40,813 nucleotides of DNA from a virus, in IMG/VR virus record IMGVR_UViG_3300048833_000194, positions 1-40,813 of that record; one strand, written 5' to 3'. This document shows positions 1-9,700 of this stretch, piece by piece (position 1 is the stretch's first letter; each line of letters opens with the position of its first letter). A program made the position numbers and the translations under genes. Below the pieces are notes generated by a model. The model made no database searches and was not told where the DNA came from. It was given only the letters and a program-made list of their open reading frames with translations.

Positions 1-76
1 CGGCACATCGCACGGCACACGGAGCCTCACCCCGAACGGTTTGCAGAGCGAAACCCTTTGGGTTACAGGCCCACCG

Positions 77-126
<50 letters not shown>

Positions 127-230
127 CATGGCAGTCCGACTTTCGTGTAATTAGCCCATCTATTTCAAATGAATACATGATGCGTTTACACGCTTCACTC
201 TGCCAATTTCCGCCACAGATTGCGGCTGCA

Positions 231-250
231 CGGCACAACTTACGTCACAC
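231..250 (+). promoter_or_regulatory. Candidate integrase arm-type site, left
   Basis: CGGCACAACTTACGTCACAC here matches CGGCACACTTTACGTCACAC at 40611-40630 in 18 of 20 positions and in the same orientation. In the circular phage the two sites would flank attP at about 105 and 57 bases from the core, which is the layout of integrase arm-binding sites. The rest of the 128-bp stretch between attL and the first gene shows no ORF and no clear terminator. Confidence 0.5.
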
Positions 251-254
251 TCGG

Positions 255-554
255 TTACCGCCGAGCTGGGTTGCAATCGATCTTCGCCCCCATGTCTCTC
301 GCCCAGCCACACAGCCGCGCCACCTGCGCCCAGCCTCGGCGACCCCAAAGCAGCGCCTCGTCGTTCCACTCGTCTTCCGCAGCTGCGGCCGCATCGCCTG
401 GCTGCAACGCTGTCTCAGGATACGCCGGCTCCGCCTCCACCTTCAGATCAGCGGCATTTGGCAACCTTGCTTGTGTCGCGTCCCTGCTGGCGCAGGATGG
501 CGCAACCACGGCGACGCCGAGCGTCATCAATATCAGAGGCACCCGCTGTCGCAT
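255..554 (-). CDS. Outer-membrane spanin (Rz1-like lipoprotein)
   Basis: A 99-residue protein with a short positive start, a hydrophobic stretch (about residues 6-18) and a cysteine at position 21 after Ala-Pro-Ser, which fits a lipoprotein signal. The start at 554 is inside the i-spanin gene in another frame and has an AAGGAG ribosome site about 7 bases upstream. Rz1 lipoproteins sit in the outer membrane and join Rz across the periplasm to disrupt the outer membrane at lysis. The mature part is Ala/Glu-rich rather than the more usual Pro-rich, and the lipobox lacks the usual Leu at -3, so the call rests mainly on the nested position after an endolysin and Rz-like gene. A longer reading from 644 has no support. 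Confidence 0.72.
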   Translation of the reverse strand: MRQRVPLILMTLGVAVVAPSCASRDATQARLPNAADLKVEAEPAYPETALQPGDAAAAAEDEWNDEALLWGRRGWAQVARLCGWARDMGAKIDCNPARR

Positions 555-804
555 CCTCCAGCTCCTTCCGCTGTCGCGCATCTGCGCGCGCATCTTCCAC
601 CCGATCAACTGCGGCCGCTGCATCGGCCTTGTCGGCCCGCGCATCCAGCTCCGCAGCGGCCTCGGCCTCTTTCAGCCTGGCGCGATCGCTCGCTGCCTTG
701 CCTCCGGAGCAATAGGCGAGCGTCAGCGTCAGCACTGCCAGCACTCCGATAACGACAGCCCATTGCCATTTCCCAAGTCCGGCCCAGATCGCGGCCGGGC
801 TCAT
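448..804 (-). CDS. Inner-membrane spanin (Rz-like)
   Basis: A 118-residue protein with one N-terminal membrane helix (about residues 13-32) followed by a long charged, Ala-rich segment (about 38-95) that looks like a coiled coil. This is the layout of Rz-type i-spanins, which stay anchored in the inner membrane and span the periplasm to an outer-membrane partner. The start at 804 overlaps the endolysin stop as ATGA; an in-frame ATG at 825 is possible but has only a weak ribosome site. Its 3' part overlaps the lipoprotein gene by 107 bases in a different frame. Confidence 0.75.
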   Translation of the reverse strand: MSPAAIWAGLGKWQWAVVIGVLAVLTLTLAYCSGGKAASDRARLKEAEAAAELDARADKADAAAAVDRVEDARADARQRKELEDATAGASDIDDARRRRGCAILRQQGRDTSKVAKCR

Positions 805-1340
805 GCCACGCGCGCCCGGAACCATCCAAACACGAAGTCCTCGTTTGCCGGCCGACCCTCTGCGATCTTCAGGTAGCGCTCACCCTGCTGGCAGTTCAGT
901 GCTTTCAGCAACACGCTTTCTCCGTCCGCTCCGCGACGTGCCTTATAGGCCCTCAGCGCGCGCAAGGTGGCCGGCCCGACATCACCGTCCACGGCGATGT
1001 CAGGGTAATGCGTGGCGCGCGCATTCAAGGCGTTCAAGGCACGCTGCAGGAACCCGGCCGCCGTTACGGTTCCCATATTCACGCCTGTGTCCAGCAGCTC
1101 TTCGGCGATAGAGGGCCACACTTCGGCTACTTCGTCGAAGCCGGGCTGCTGCCAATACACCTTGCGATAGATGTCTTTCGCGGTCTCACGGGGCATCTTG
1201 CTCATCACCCCCGAATATCCGTTCTTGCGCGCCACCCGTTCCGTGATGCCCCACATCGTTTCGCCCCCCCGGTCGGAAGGGTGGTTGGAATAGCGGCCCT
1301 CTCGGCCGACAAGCGCTTCCAACATGTCGTCAAGCTTCAT
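801..1340 (-). CDS. Endolysin, GH108 muramidase with peptidoglycan-binding tail
   Basis: A 179-residue protein. The N-terminus has the glycosyl hydrolase 108 signature EGRYSNHPSDRGGETMWGIT, with Glu14 as the expected catalytic acid. The C-terminal half (from about residue 95, with VDGDVGPATLRAL) resembles the PG_binding_3 domain that accompanies GH108. Such enzymes cleave the MurNAc-GlcNAc bond of peptidoglycan at lysis. There is no signal peptide, so release through the upstream holins is expected. Two ATGs lie close together; the one at 1340 is 7 bases from a GGAG site, while 1346 is only 1 base away, so 1340 is chosen. It overlaps the holin gene by 11 bases. Confidence 0.92.
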   Translation of the reverse strand: MKLDDMLEALVGREGRYSNHPSDRGGETMWGITERVARKNGYSGVMSKMPRETAKDIYRKVYWQQPGFDEVAEVWPSIAEELLDTGVNMGTVTAAGFLQRALNALNARATHYPDIAVDGDVGPATLRALRAYKARRGADGESVLLKALNCQQGERYLKIAEGRPANEDFVFGWFRARVA

Positions 1341-1599
1341 CGTCATGCTCCTGTGGCTTTGGGGATAGCGGGGGTGGGGGCGGCAACTGGTCCCGGATCG
1401 CCCGGCCGTTGTCCGCCGAGCCTTTCGAGCTGCCCAGCCAATAAGCCACCATCGTCACCAGGCCGGTGGAAAGCCACGCCTGCACGATGATCGAAATCAT
1501 CTCGTCCGACGTGCCCGGCCGAAACAGCACGATCAGCGTCACCACGAAGGCGCCGGTCGCGATCAGCAGCGATACCAGCAGCCTTGGTTCAATCCTCAT
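1330..1599 (-). CDS. Putative holin, two membrane segments
   Basis: An 89-residue protein with two predicted membrane helices (about 7-27 and 35-56), a short loop and a charged, Pro-rich C-terminal tail. Size, topology and position directly before the endolysin fit a class II holin that lets the endolysin out of the cytoplasm. The start at 1599 forms an ATGA overlap with the previous gene. No specific holin family motif is recognised, so the role is inferred from topology and context. Confidence 0.65.
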   Translation of the reverse strand: MRIEPRLLVSLLIATGAFVVTLIVLFRPGTSDEMISIIVQAWLSTGLVTMVAYWLGSSKGSADNGRAIRDQLPPPPPLSPKPQEHDDEA

Positions 1600-1862
1600 T
1601 GCGGCCCCTCCCGGAAAAAAACCCAAAGCGCGCCAAAGGCCGCCAGCACCGTCGCAGCCCATTTGATGATCCGGCCGCCCAGGCTCACCAAATTCCACGT
1701 CTGTGCTACCGTCACCAAAGTATCGGCCGCCTGTTGGATGCCGGCCATCTTCTTCAGATCGGAGCGGATTTCGCGGAAGCTTTCGTCGCCTTTGTCCAGG
1801 CGAGCGTTTATCTTCGCCAGCGCGTCCATTATGTCGGTATTGGTTGGATCGGCCACGGTCAT
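1596..1862 (-). CDS. Small C-terminally anchored membrane protein, holin or antiholin candidate
   Basis: An 88-residue protein with a polar, helix-forming N-terminal part (residues 1-60) and one membrane helix near the C-terminus (about 65-83). It lies between the esterase and the putative holin, coupled to both by 4-base overlaps. The form resembles the small lysis-cassette proteins of many proteobacterial phages, which act as holin partners or regulators of lysis timing. No catalytic motif is visible. Which of the two membrane proteins is the pore former cannot be told from sequence. Confidence 0.55.
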   Translation of the reverse strand: MTVADPTNTDIMDALAKINARLDKGDESFREIRSDLKKMAGIQQAADTLVTVAQTWNLVSLGGRIIKWAATVLAAFGALWVFFREGPQ

Positions 1863-2935
1863 GGCAGCAGCGCCTGCACCAGGGGGCCGATGATGGAGGC
1901 GCCAACGTCGTTCGGGTGTACGCCGTCGGGCAAGGTTCCGGTACCGATCGGCATCCCTCCTGCGTTACCTGCCAGGAACACAGTGTTGGCATCCGCCACC
2001 GCAGTGACTGCGGCTTGCATCGCGTTTCGGAATTGCTGCAGGGTTGGGCTGTTCCCCGCATAGGGGCCGCCCTGCCCAACGTCCGACGTCGAGTAGAGAT
2101 CTGACAGCATCACCAGCTTAGAGGCTGGCTTCCCCGCCAACACGGCGGCCGCCCTGTAGTTGGATATCAGCAACTCATAGGCCGCCTGCACCGCCGGCAG
2201 GCTGGCGCCGCCACCATAAAAATTGTTGAAGCCGCACAGATACACAGCCCCATCGGCGCCAAGGCCACCTGCAGCAGTTCCATCGGCCGGGATTATCTGC
2301 CGCCCGCCATAACCAAGGTTCAGCGCCTGCGCAGAGGCACCGGCTGCGGCAAGATCCAACCAGCTCGCCAGCGCACGGGAAACATTGAAGCCGTGCGTCC
2401 GGCTATCGCCAAAGCCGACGATGCGTTTCGAAGGTCTCGCCGGCGCCGCCCCCAGGGTAACGCCTGCCGGCAGCCCCAGCGCCTCCAGATCAAGGCTGGC
2501 ACAATAGGGCCAGATAACAGAAATGCTGTTGGAGCCGATGCCCACCGGCACCAGCACCGTTGCCGCGCTGATGGGGTGCGGCCCTGATTTCGGCACCGGG
2601 CAAGCAAAGTCTCGCGCCGCCGCGCCGTTCACCATCACCGTGCCAACATCGGCATAGGTGTCGGTTCGCGTCACCAGTCCGGTATATCGCACGCGCAAGG
2701 TCAACAGCGTGGGCGCCACGGCCGACACCACGATGCTTGCCCTGGCGCCGGGCGCGCAATGTTCATAGCCCTGCTCGTCGACGATTGGCCGTGTGGCGCG
2801 GGCACGCGAAGCGGTAACGCTCCAGCTTCCAGCCAGATCGGAATAGGTCCAGGCCGCGTCGTTCGGCAGCACGGTCGACACAACCGGCGGCGCCACCAGC
2901 GGCGATCGCGGATTGCGCGTTGCAAAGGCTACCAT
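1859..2935 (-). CDS. SGNH/GDSL hydrolase, virion-associated esterase
   Basis: A 358-residue protein with an N-terminal beta-rich region (about 1-165) and a C-terminal SGNH hydrolase domain. Block I is GFGDSRTHG with nucleophile Ser178, block II has Gly210-Gly211, block III is CGFNN with Asn237 or Asn238, and block V is DGVH with Asp337 and His340, so the full catalytic set is present. SGNH enzymes on phage tails typically remove acetyl or other ester groups from capsule or lipopolysaccharide. The gene overlaps the end of the tail-fibre gene by 7 bases, which supports an accessory role in adsorption. The natural substrate is unknown. Confidence 0.85.
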   Translation of the reverse strand: MVAFATRNPRSPLVAPPVVSTVLPNDAAWTYSDLAGSWSVTASRARATRPIVDEQGYEHCAPGARASIVVSAVAPTLLTLRVRYTGLVTRTDTYADVGTVMVNGAAARDFACPVPKSGPHPISAATVLVPVGIGSNSISVIWPYCASLDLEALGLPAGVTLGAAPARPSKRIVGFGDSRTHGFNVSRALASWLDLAAAGASAQALNLGYGGRQIIPADGTAAGGLGADGAVYLCGFNNFYGGGASLPAVQAAYELLISNYRAAAVLAGKPASKLVMLSDLYSTSDVGQGGPYAGNSPTLQQFRNAMQAAVTAVADANTVFLAGNAGGMPIGTGTLPDGVHPNDVGASIIGPLVQALLP

Positions 2936-4278
2936 TCCGGCACCTCTGCAAACGAAAGGCGGGTGGCGATTTGGGCGTCAACGCGCGCGGCCCGCACACT
3001 GGTCAGGCTGGCAGTTGCGCAGCGGAACACCGGGCCAACCCTGCTGGAGGGCGCGCACCGAACTTGCCATTGCAAATCCAGCGCTTCGAACGATTGCTGA
3101 TAGTGCAGCTGCGTTCGTCGATAATTCGCCGGGATTGCGGAGAGGTCGAACACGTTGGTCAGGCCGAAATCCACCGGCGCGCCCTGCTCCGTGCCAACCG
3201 GCGCCCCATAGTTGGGCGCCTCCAGAACGATGTTGTCGAACCAGAATTGCGCATGAAACTGGTAGATCGTCGGGCGCGGCGCCTGGAAACAATTGTTCAC
3301 CGCGTCGAACCACGGCTTGGAGGGCTCCAGATCGGCGTCCGTGTCGGGGCAGAATATCTTCTGCCAGGTCGTGCCGGCACTGTTCACCACGGCCGCCTGC
3401 GTCAGCTGGCCGGCAAACGGACGCGTCACACCCAGCAGTTTGTCCCATCCACCACCATTGAAGCGTAGCAGCGCGGTTTCACCCGCGTGCAGGATGCGGT
3501 TGGGCTGGCCGCCCATAAGATGCCCGCTGGCTGGAAAGCCCGCCAGCGTCAGCAACCCCGGCCAGCTAGCCGCCACCATCACCAGCACCGCGTCACCGAT
3601 GTTCACTGCCGATACGGCCGGCATGTTCAGCGTCAGGGCAGCGGCGGCACCCGCCACCACTACCACCCGATTGATGGCCATCGCGTCTAGCACGGCGCTG
3701 CTCGTCACCGTGATGATCTCGGCAGGGTCCAAGCTGATGCTGCTGTTCAACACCTGCGAAAGCTGGGCGCCCTCATGCAGGATCGCCAACGTGTCCATCG
3801 GCGTTCCTACAAGCGGGTTCACTGGCACCAGCTGCCCGCCGGAAAGGCCCAGCAGCTTGCCTTCCAGGTCGGCAAGCGGCGGCAGCAGCATAGCGCCCGC
3901 ACCAGCATCCGCATCGCGCACCACAACCGCTCTCGAAACGCCGTCGTCCAGCTCTTGTGCAATCAGCGTCAGCTTATCTAGCGCGGCCTCATGAGTTTGC
4001 GCCGGAAACGGATCATTGGGCACATAGTTGGTCCGCTGCGTCCGGGCCGTCACGCGCTTGATCCGGATGCGCTGGCCAACTGGAGGTGGCACCAGAAACA
4101 CCACTGCTGCGCCCAGTACCTGAAAGTCGATGTTCAGCAACGCCGGCAGATCAGCGCCACCCCAGTTTCGCACGACCACCAGATCTGCTGCTCCGGCGAA
4201 CGGAAACGGCACGGCAAAGCTCACCGTTACCCCATTGCCTTCATAGGCCACCCGACTTTGGGTTACCTCCACCGTCAT
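2929..4278 (-). CDS. Tail fibre with T7 gp17-like N-terminal domain
   Basis: A 449-residue protein. Residues 1 to about 130 look like the N-terminal particle-binding domain of T7-type tail fibres: a beta-rich region with YEGNGVTVSFAVPFPF, a middle IRIKRVT, and a helical end with HEAALDKLTLIAQELDD. The rest is beta-rich and lower in complexity, with a C-terminal receptor-binding part of unknown fold. The fibre would attach at the head-tail junction and bind the cell surface. It follows the ejection proteins, as gene 17 does in T7, and has a 4-base overlap with the gene before it. It is separate from the tailspike encoded at 21.5-24.4 kb. Confidence 0.85.
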   Translation of the reverse strand: MTVEVTQSRVAYEGNGVTVSFAVPFPFAGAADLVVVRNWGGADLPALLNIDFQVLGAAVVFLVPPPVGQRIRIKRVTARTQRTNYVPNDPFPAQTHEAALDKLTLIAQELDDGVSRAVVVRDADAGAGAMLLPPLADLEGKLLGLSGGQLVPVNPLVGTPMDTLAILHEGAQLSQVLNSSISLDPAEIITVTSSAVLDAMAINRVVVVAGAAAALTLNMPAVSAVNIGDAVLVMVAASWPGLLTLAGFPASGHLMGGQPNRILHAGETALLRFNGGGWDKLLGVTRPFAGQLTQAAVVNSAGTTWQKIFCPDTDADLEPSKPWFDAVNNCFQAPRPTIYQFHAQFWFDNIVLEAPNYGAPVGTEQGAPVDFGLTNVFDLSAIPANYRRTQLHYQQSFEALDLQWQVRCAPSSRVGPVFRCATASLTSVRAARVDAQIATRLSFAEVPEW

Positions 4279-6785
4279 TCGCTTTCCCCTTCGAACACAT
4301 TGCTGATATCCGGCGCGCGCTCAGGCGCCGGGTCGCCGGGCGCCCACCAGTAGGGCGCGTTCAACTCATCCTCGGCCCGCCGGATCATCCGGCGGTTTGC
4401 CGCGTCGAAGTCCGGGTCTGCCATGCGCTGCATCTCGCCCCAGATCAGCCGATCCATGGCAAGCCGCGCATACCAGATGCTGCTGCCCGGCGTGTTTGCG
4501 CGCAGGAAGCGCACGGTCTCGCGCCCCACGTTGCTGTCGTCGCCGTCGGCCGCCTGCTGGATGTTCCCCATGGTCAGCTTGCCGAAGCCTTCCAGCGTGC
4601 CGGCAAGCGGCCCTGCAAGCGTCGCCGCAAAGCCGCCGCCCATGCGGTTCTGGTCGGAAAATAGGAAGTCACCCATGATGCCAAGGCCGCCGCCCTGGAC
4701 GGCCGCCGCGCCCCAAAAGCGGGGGTCATCCATCGGCCGAGGGTCACGGCCTGCCAGCAGGGATTTTGTCTGGGCTGCCAGCGCACCGAACAACGTGGTG
4801 GCGATCATCACATGCGCCGCATATTGCGCGCGCGAAAGGGCGCCCCGCCCATGCACGGCGCGGGTCAGATGGGTGAACAGGATGGAGACAGGGAACGCCT
4901 TGAACTGCATCGCGCTCCGCACGAACTCGCCCATAACCGTGCCTGGCCGAACGCCGGCCGTGGTCACCGCCCGCGCGCGCAGCCCCGCATCGGGCACCGC
5001 ATAGCGCGTCTCGGTCTGGATCATTTCCAGCAGCAGGTCGGAAAGCCGTTCGCGGTCGGCGGCCGGAATGGCCGGGTTGGTCCGCACTTCGTCCGGCCTC
5101 AGAAGGCCGCCGCCGTTCTGCGCCTGGTGCAAGGGCGTCTGCCGGATGGCATCCCAGTCGGCCGCTCCGATGCCATGGCGCTCGAAGGCCTGCCGCAAGG
5201 GCGCGTCTATGTCAGCGAAGGCCTTTCCGGCGTTGTCGCCGACAGAGCCCATGAACTCCATGCCGAACAGCCATTTGCCCACCTGCGTCCAGCGCGAAAG
5301 ACCGGTCACCCGCAGCACGCCGGATGCCAGCCGCGAAGCCCAGGCCGGCGTGTTGAACTCATCGGCATAGCGATGCAGCGTTGCCATGCGGCTCGCCGCC
5401 TCCTCGGCCAGCAGACCGGATCGGATCGCCACCGCCCTCTCGCCCGCCTTAACGCGCGGCGCCATCCACTGCACATAGTCGCCCAGCGCCTTCGCCACCG
5501 GCAGGCCGTTGAAGGCGCGCGTGGTCATCTGAAAGCCAACGTCGGTCACGGCTGAAATGGCGGCCCCGCCCAGCTTGGCTGCGGTCTGCAGGCTGCGCGC
5601 TGCCGAAAAGCTGCGCGCCAGCTGGGCGTTCACCGGCCGCGTCAGCTCACCGTTGAACAGCCCCCACATGGTCTGCATCTGATATTTGGCGACGTTGGCC
5701 TTGCTTTCCACCGTCAGCACCCGGCCATTCGTGATGGCATCTGTCGCGGCGGCCTTGTCCAGCATGTTGGAAAGCCAGCGCACCGTCTGCTGCGGTTCAG
5801 GCCCAAGGATCTCCAGCGCGGCAATGTCGCGCGCCATCCCGTCCATGTGCCCCATCATCACGTCGAAGATGGCCCCCGGATCTCCGCGCGTGTCGCCGGC
5901 GCCGAACCGCGCCTGATAGTCCAGCCACTGGTCAGGATCTCGGAAGATCAGGAAGCGATGTTCGGCCCGCCTGTTCGCCAGGCTGCCGGCGCCGGCGGTC
6001 CCCAGCGTGCGGTCATCCCAGCCGCTGGTGATGATGCTGTCATAGGTCTCGCGCAGTTTGCGGTTCAGCTGCGCTCCCGTGAAGGGCCGGCCTGTCGCGT
6101 GGTTCACCATGCGCCCCACGTCCAGCATGGGCAGGATGCTTGCACGCCACTCGGCGAAGCCGGCCGCCTTCACCTTCACCGCGTCGTGCACCTGCGGCAG
6201 GCCCCAGTTCTGGATGCGGCCGATATCGCCGCCGGCCAGATTGAAACGTTTGCGCAGATACTCGGCCGCCTCGCCCCACGCCTTCGCCATCTGCTGTGCG
6301 GCGGCGTCACCGGTGGATTTTCCGAACGCCTCGCGCACCACATTTTCAAGCCGCGCGGGCTCCCGCATCCGGCCCAGCACGTCGCGGTCGAAGGTTTCCA
6401 GCAGATCGGCGATCATGCCGTGCGCCTTGCCCAGCACGGCCTTGCGGCGGCCTTCCACGTTGCTCATGCCGGTTGCGCGTTCGTCGAAGTCGAACAGCGC
6501 CGGGATCGCAACGTCCAGCTCCACGCCGTCGCCATCCAGCCTTTGCAGCTGCTGCACGATATCGCGGCGCGCATGGTAACGCAGGCCCGCCAGCCGCTGC
6601 CGGCGAAGGATGGCTGCCTGCGCTGCCGCCATCGTCTGCTGGGTGGCGGCGGCGGCGGCGGCGGCTGCCGACATGCTGCTGCGCAGGTTCGCACTCAGCT
6701 CGTCGAAGGTGTCGATATACAGCTGCGCCTGGGCGGCCGTGATGCTGCCCTGCGCGCGCAGGTTCAGGATGCAGGCATGGATCAT
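4275..6785 (-). CDS. Large internal virion (ejection) protein, 836 residues
   Basis: A large, mostly helical protein with an Ala run near residues 39-47 encoded by a GCC/GCG repeat, and several Ala/Gly-rich hydrophobic helices (for example about residues 395-430 and 640-700). No catalytic motif is recognised. Its place after the gp14-, gp15- and 1107-residue proteins and before the tail fibre matches the large core protein (gp16) of T7-like phages, which leaves the capsid first and helps form a DNA channel through the cell envelope. The C-terminal part also resembles domains that accompany large polyvalent phage proteins, but I cannot confirm this. Coupled to the upstream gene by ATGA. Confidence 0.7.
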   Translation of the reverse strand: MIHACILNLRAQGSITAAQAQLYIDTFDELSANLRSSMSAAAAAAAATQQTMAAAQAAILRRQRLAGLRYHARRDIVQQLQRLDGDGVELDVAIPALFDFDERATGMSNVEGRRKAVLGKAHGMIADLLETFDRDVLGRMREPARLENVVREAFGKSTGDAAAQQMAKAWGEAAEYLRKRFNLAGGDIGRIQNWGLPQVHDAVKVKAAGFAEWRASILPMLDVGRMVNHATGRPFTGAQLNRKLRETYDSIITSGWDDRTLGTAGAGSLANRRAEHRFLIFRDPDQWLDYQARFGAGDTRGDPGAIFDVMMGHMDGMARDIAALEILGPEPQQTVRWLSNMLDKAAATDAITNGRVLTVESKANVAKYQMQTMWGLFNGELTRPVNAQLARSFSAARSLQTAAKLGGAAISAVTDVGFQMTTRAFNGLPVAKALGDYVQWMAPRVKAGERAVAIRSGLLAEEAASRMATLHRYADEFNTPAWASRLASGVLRVTGLSRWTQVGKWLFGMEFMGSVGDNAGKAFADIDAPLRQAFERHGIGAADWDAIRQTPLHQAQNGGGLLRPDEVRTNPAIPAADRERLSDLLLEMIQTETRYAVPDAGLRARAVTTAGVRPGTVMGEFVRSAMQFKAFPVSILFTHLTRAVHGRGALSRAQYAAHVMIATTLFGALAAQTKSLLAGRDPRPMDDPRFWGAAAVQGGGLGIMGDFLFSDQNRMGGGFAATLAGPLAGTLEGFGKLTMGNIQQAADGDDSNVGRETVRFLRANTPGSSIWYARLAMDRLIWGEMQRMADPDFDAANRRMIRRAEDELNAPYWWAPGDPAPERAPDISNVFEGESE

Positions 6786-9700
6786 GCCGCGCCCCCCGGA
6801 TCTTTCAGGCAGCCTTCCACGGCCTTGAAGGCGGCCGCATCGGCATCGATGTCCGCCAGATCCGCGCGCGGGTCCGCCTCATCGCCATCGAACAGCGCGA
6901 ACAGGCCGCCAGTCTCGCCATCTGGCTCCCCGCCGGCCTCCAGCTCGCCACGCATATCGTGCAGCAGGTTGTCAGCCTGGGCAGCCGCCCCGGCTCCATA
7001 GGGGTCGTCGAACTCGTCAATGGTGCGGCCGCTGGCCGCGTCAGCCGTCAGTCGTCGGAGAAGATCTTCTCCAGCATCTCCTTCGCCGATGCGCTGGGGT
7101 TCTGCTCGAAGATCTGCTGCGTCCGGCTGTGCACCCGGTCGTCGATCTCCGACAGGTCGGTAAAGCCCTTCGTCCGAGGTTCTGACGAGCGACGGGGCAT
7201 TTCCTTCGGGGACGGCATTGCTGACATGCAGATATCCTTTCAGGTCACCACCGCGCTCGTCAAGCAAGCGCTGGAAATTGCGGGACGGCGCGTCCCCGAT
7301 CGAAGCAACATAGTCTGGATCGACAAGCCTGCCAGTGGCGGCATAGCGCGCCTTCGCGCGACGGACTGCCTCATCTCCGGGCAGATCCACGAAGTGGACA
7401 TAAACCGAGTAATTCTGCTTGACAAGTGCGTCAATGCGATTTTCGAGCTGGGCATAAGTGCGCCCCACCACGGGCAAAACGATGTTGTCCCCCGCCTCTA
7501 CGGAATGCCTTTCCGCCACCCGCGCCAGATCCGCGCTTTCTTCGTGCACGGCCACGGCGCCGATGCCGTCCCGATACTCAGGCAGTTTCGCCTTGGCATC
7601 GTCGCTGTCCACGATGCGCGCGCTGCGCGCCTTCGCAAGCGGCTCTGCCAGCGACGATTTACCGGCGGCCGGCGGCCCCAGCACGATATGCGCCTCACGG
7701 CCCTTTGCTGCAGGGCGCGCAAGCAGATCCTCCACGATGGCAAGCCGCAGATCGCCACGCGTGCGGCCGCTGCCGTCGCCGGCGGCATCTGCGTTTCTGA
7801 TGTTGTGTGTGCCGGGCGCCCCGCCCTCGGTGCGCGGAGGGTGCGCCTGAAGCAGCGCCTCCGCTTCCAGCCGTGCATCCTCGATGCTCTTGCCAGTACC
7901 GGGAAAAACCGGATTGTCGGGATCGCTCAGCCTGCCTGCGTCTGCGCCGACTGCACCCGCGCCGCTTTCCGCTGCATCACCAGTGCCTGCGCGTCCCGCC
8001 AGTCCTGCATCCCCTGCAGCATCTCGTGCAGGGCGTCCTCTTCCGACAAGCTCGTCAACAAGGTCGGGCTGCGATCGGAGGCCGGCGAGGAAGTCTCTGG
8101 CAGCGGCATCGGCTCGTTTCCCTTCGCTCATGGAAACAGCGGCACGCGAAAGCGCCGTGTTCACCGGGTTGTCCGTCACGCGCGCCAGCCGCTCTATCAC
8201 GTCCGCCAGCTGCGCGTTCTGCTCGGCCACGGCGGCGGCGCGGCCGCGATCGATGCGGGCGCCTGCTTCGGCCAGCGTGTCGGCATTGTCGGCTGCCGAA
8301 ACCAACGCACGCTTGGCGCGCCGCACACTCTCCAGCGCCCGTTCCAATATGCGGGCACGCTCGGCATAAAGGCTGCGCGTCACTTCCAGCACGCCAAACA
8401 TGTCGGTCTGATGCTCGCGGCTTCTTGGCGCGGCCAGCATGTCGCGCAGCATCAGTTCACGCTGTGCCGCGCTCGAAACATCGGCGGTGCGCAGGGCCTG
8501 GATCATCTGCGCGTGCAACTCGGGCGCGTCGGGCGCCACCCGGCCGACGATCGCGCCGATAATCATGGTTTCGTCGTCGCCGTTGATAACCATGCCGAAA
8601 GCATCGTCAGACAGGCGCGCCAACCCCATGGATTGCTGGCCGAAGGCGCTGGCCTTGTTGAAGCCCTTCAGGTGCGCACTGTCGATCCCGGCCCGCCGGA
8701 TGATCCGCGCCGCATCGGTCGGCGTTCCGGTGCCTGCCAGAATATTGGCCCCGGCGGCGCGAAGCATGGCGGTTTCCGCTGTCACGCCGTCTGCCTCGCG
8801 ATACACATGCGAAAGCAGGCCGATGTCCTCATAGCGGCCTTCGCCGATCAGCCGCCGCGCCAGCCCGCTGCGCTGGTGTCCGTCCGCTACGAACAGGGTT
8901 CCGTCGGCGCGCTCCCACACCATGATGGCGCCAGCCGCATCGGCATTCCATTCCGTCACGCCGCGCAGCCTGTCCGTCACGCCCTGCCCGTCGCCGCCGG
9001 CCTTGTATTGAAACGTCTCGGGGTCGGTCTGCAGATCCTTGGCGGAAAGGATCCGATAGTTACCGGGAAGCTGGGCGTCGATCGCGGCAGGGCTCAGCGG
9101 CGGCTCCATTCCGGCAGGCCCTGGCAACGGGTCGTCGGTCAGCAGCGCGTCTTCCGTCTCGTGCAGTCGCTGCAGGTGCGCCGCATCGGCATGGGGATCA
9201 GGCGCAAAGGGCGAAGTGTCCAGGTCATCCGCCTGCCGCTTCAGCACCTTCACTGCGGCCAGCTCGGTCGCCGTCAGCGGCATCCCGCGCGTATCCGGCA
9301 GGGCTTCCAGCTCGCGCGCCAGGCGGCGGGCACTCATCGCTTCCACACCCTTGTCCAGCGCCACCCCACCGGCGGCGGCGGTCGCGCCCAGCCCGCCGCC
9401 CACCAGCGCCGCCAGCCCCAGGTCCAGCGCCGCATCGCCAAGGCCATATTCGCGGCCCAGCTCTTCCATGTTCCTGTCTTTGAACGCCAGCGCCGGCACG
9501 GTCGCAGCCGTGTTCAACGCCGCCTCGCGCAGGGCGCTGATGCCGATCTGCCGCGCGATCCCGCCGCTTACCGGCCCGCCAAACGGCAATGTCAGCCCCG
9601 TGGTAATCCACGTCACCGGGTCGGCCAGGGTGGATTGGATGGCGCCGCCCAGCTCGCCCACCACGGTTGCGGCCCCGCTGCCGGATGCCAGCACGCTCTC

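Noticed and set aside
6643-6671. GCC/GGC trinucleotide run as a regulatory repeat
   Set aside because: It is in frame and encodes a short poly-Ala tract of the 836-residue ejection protein.
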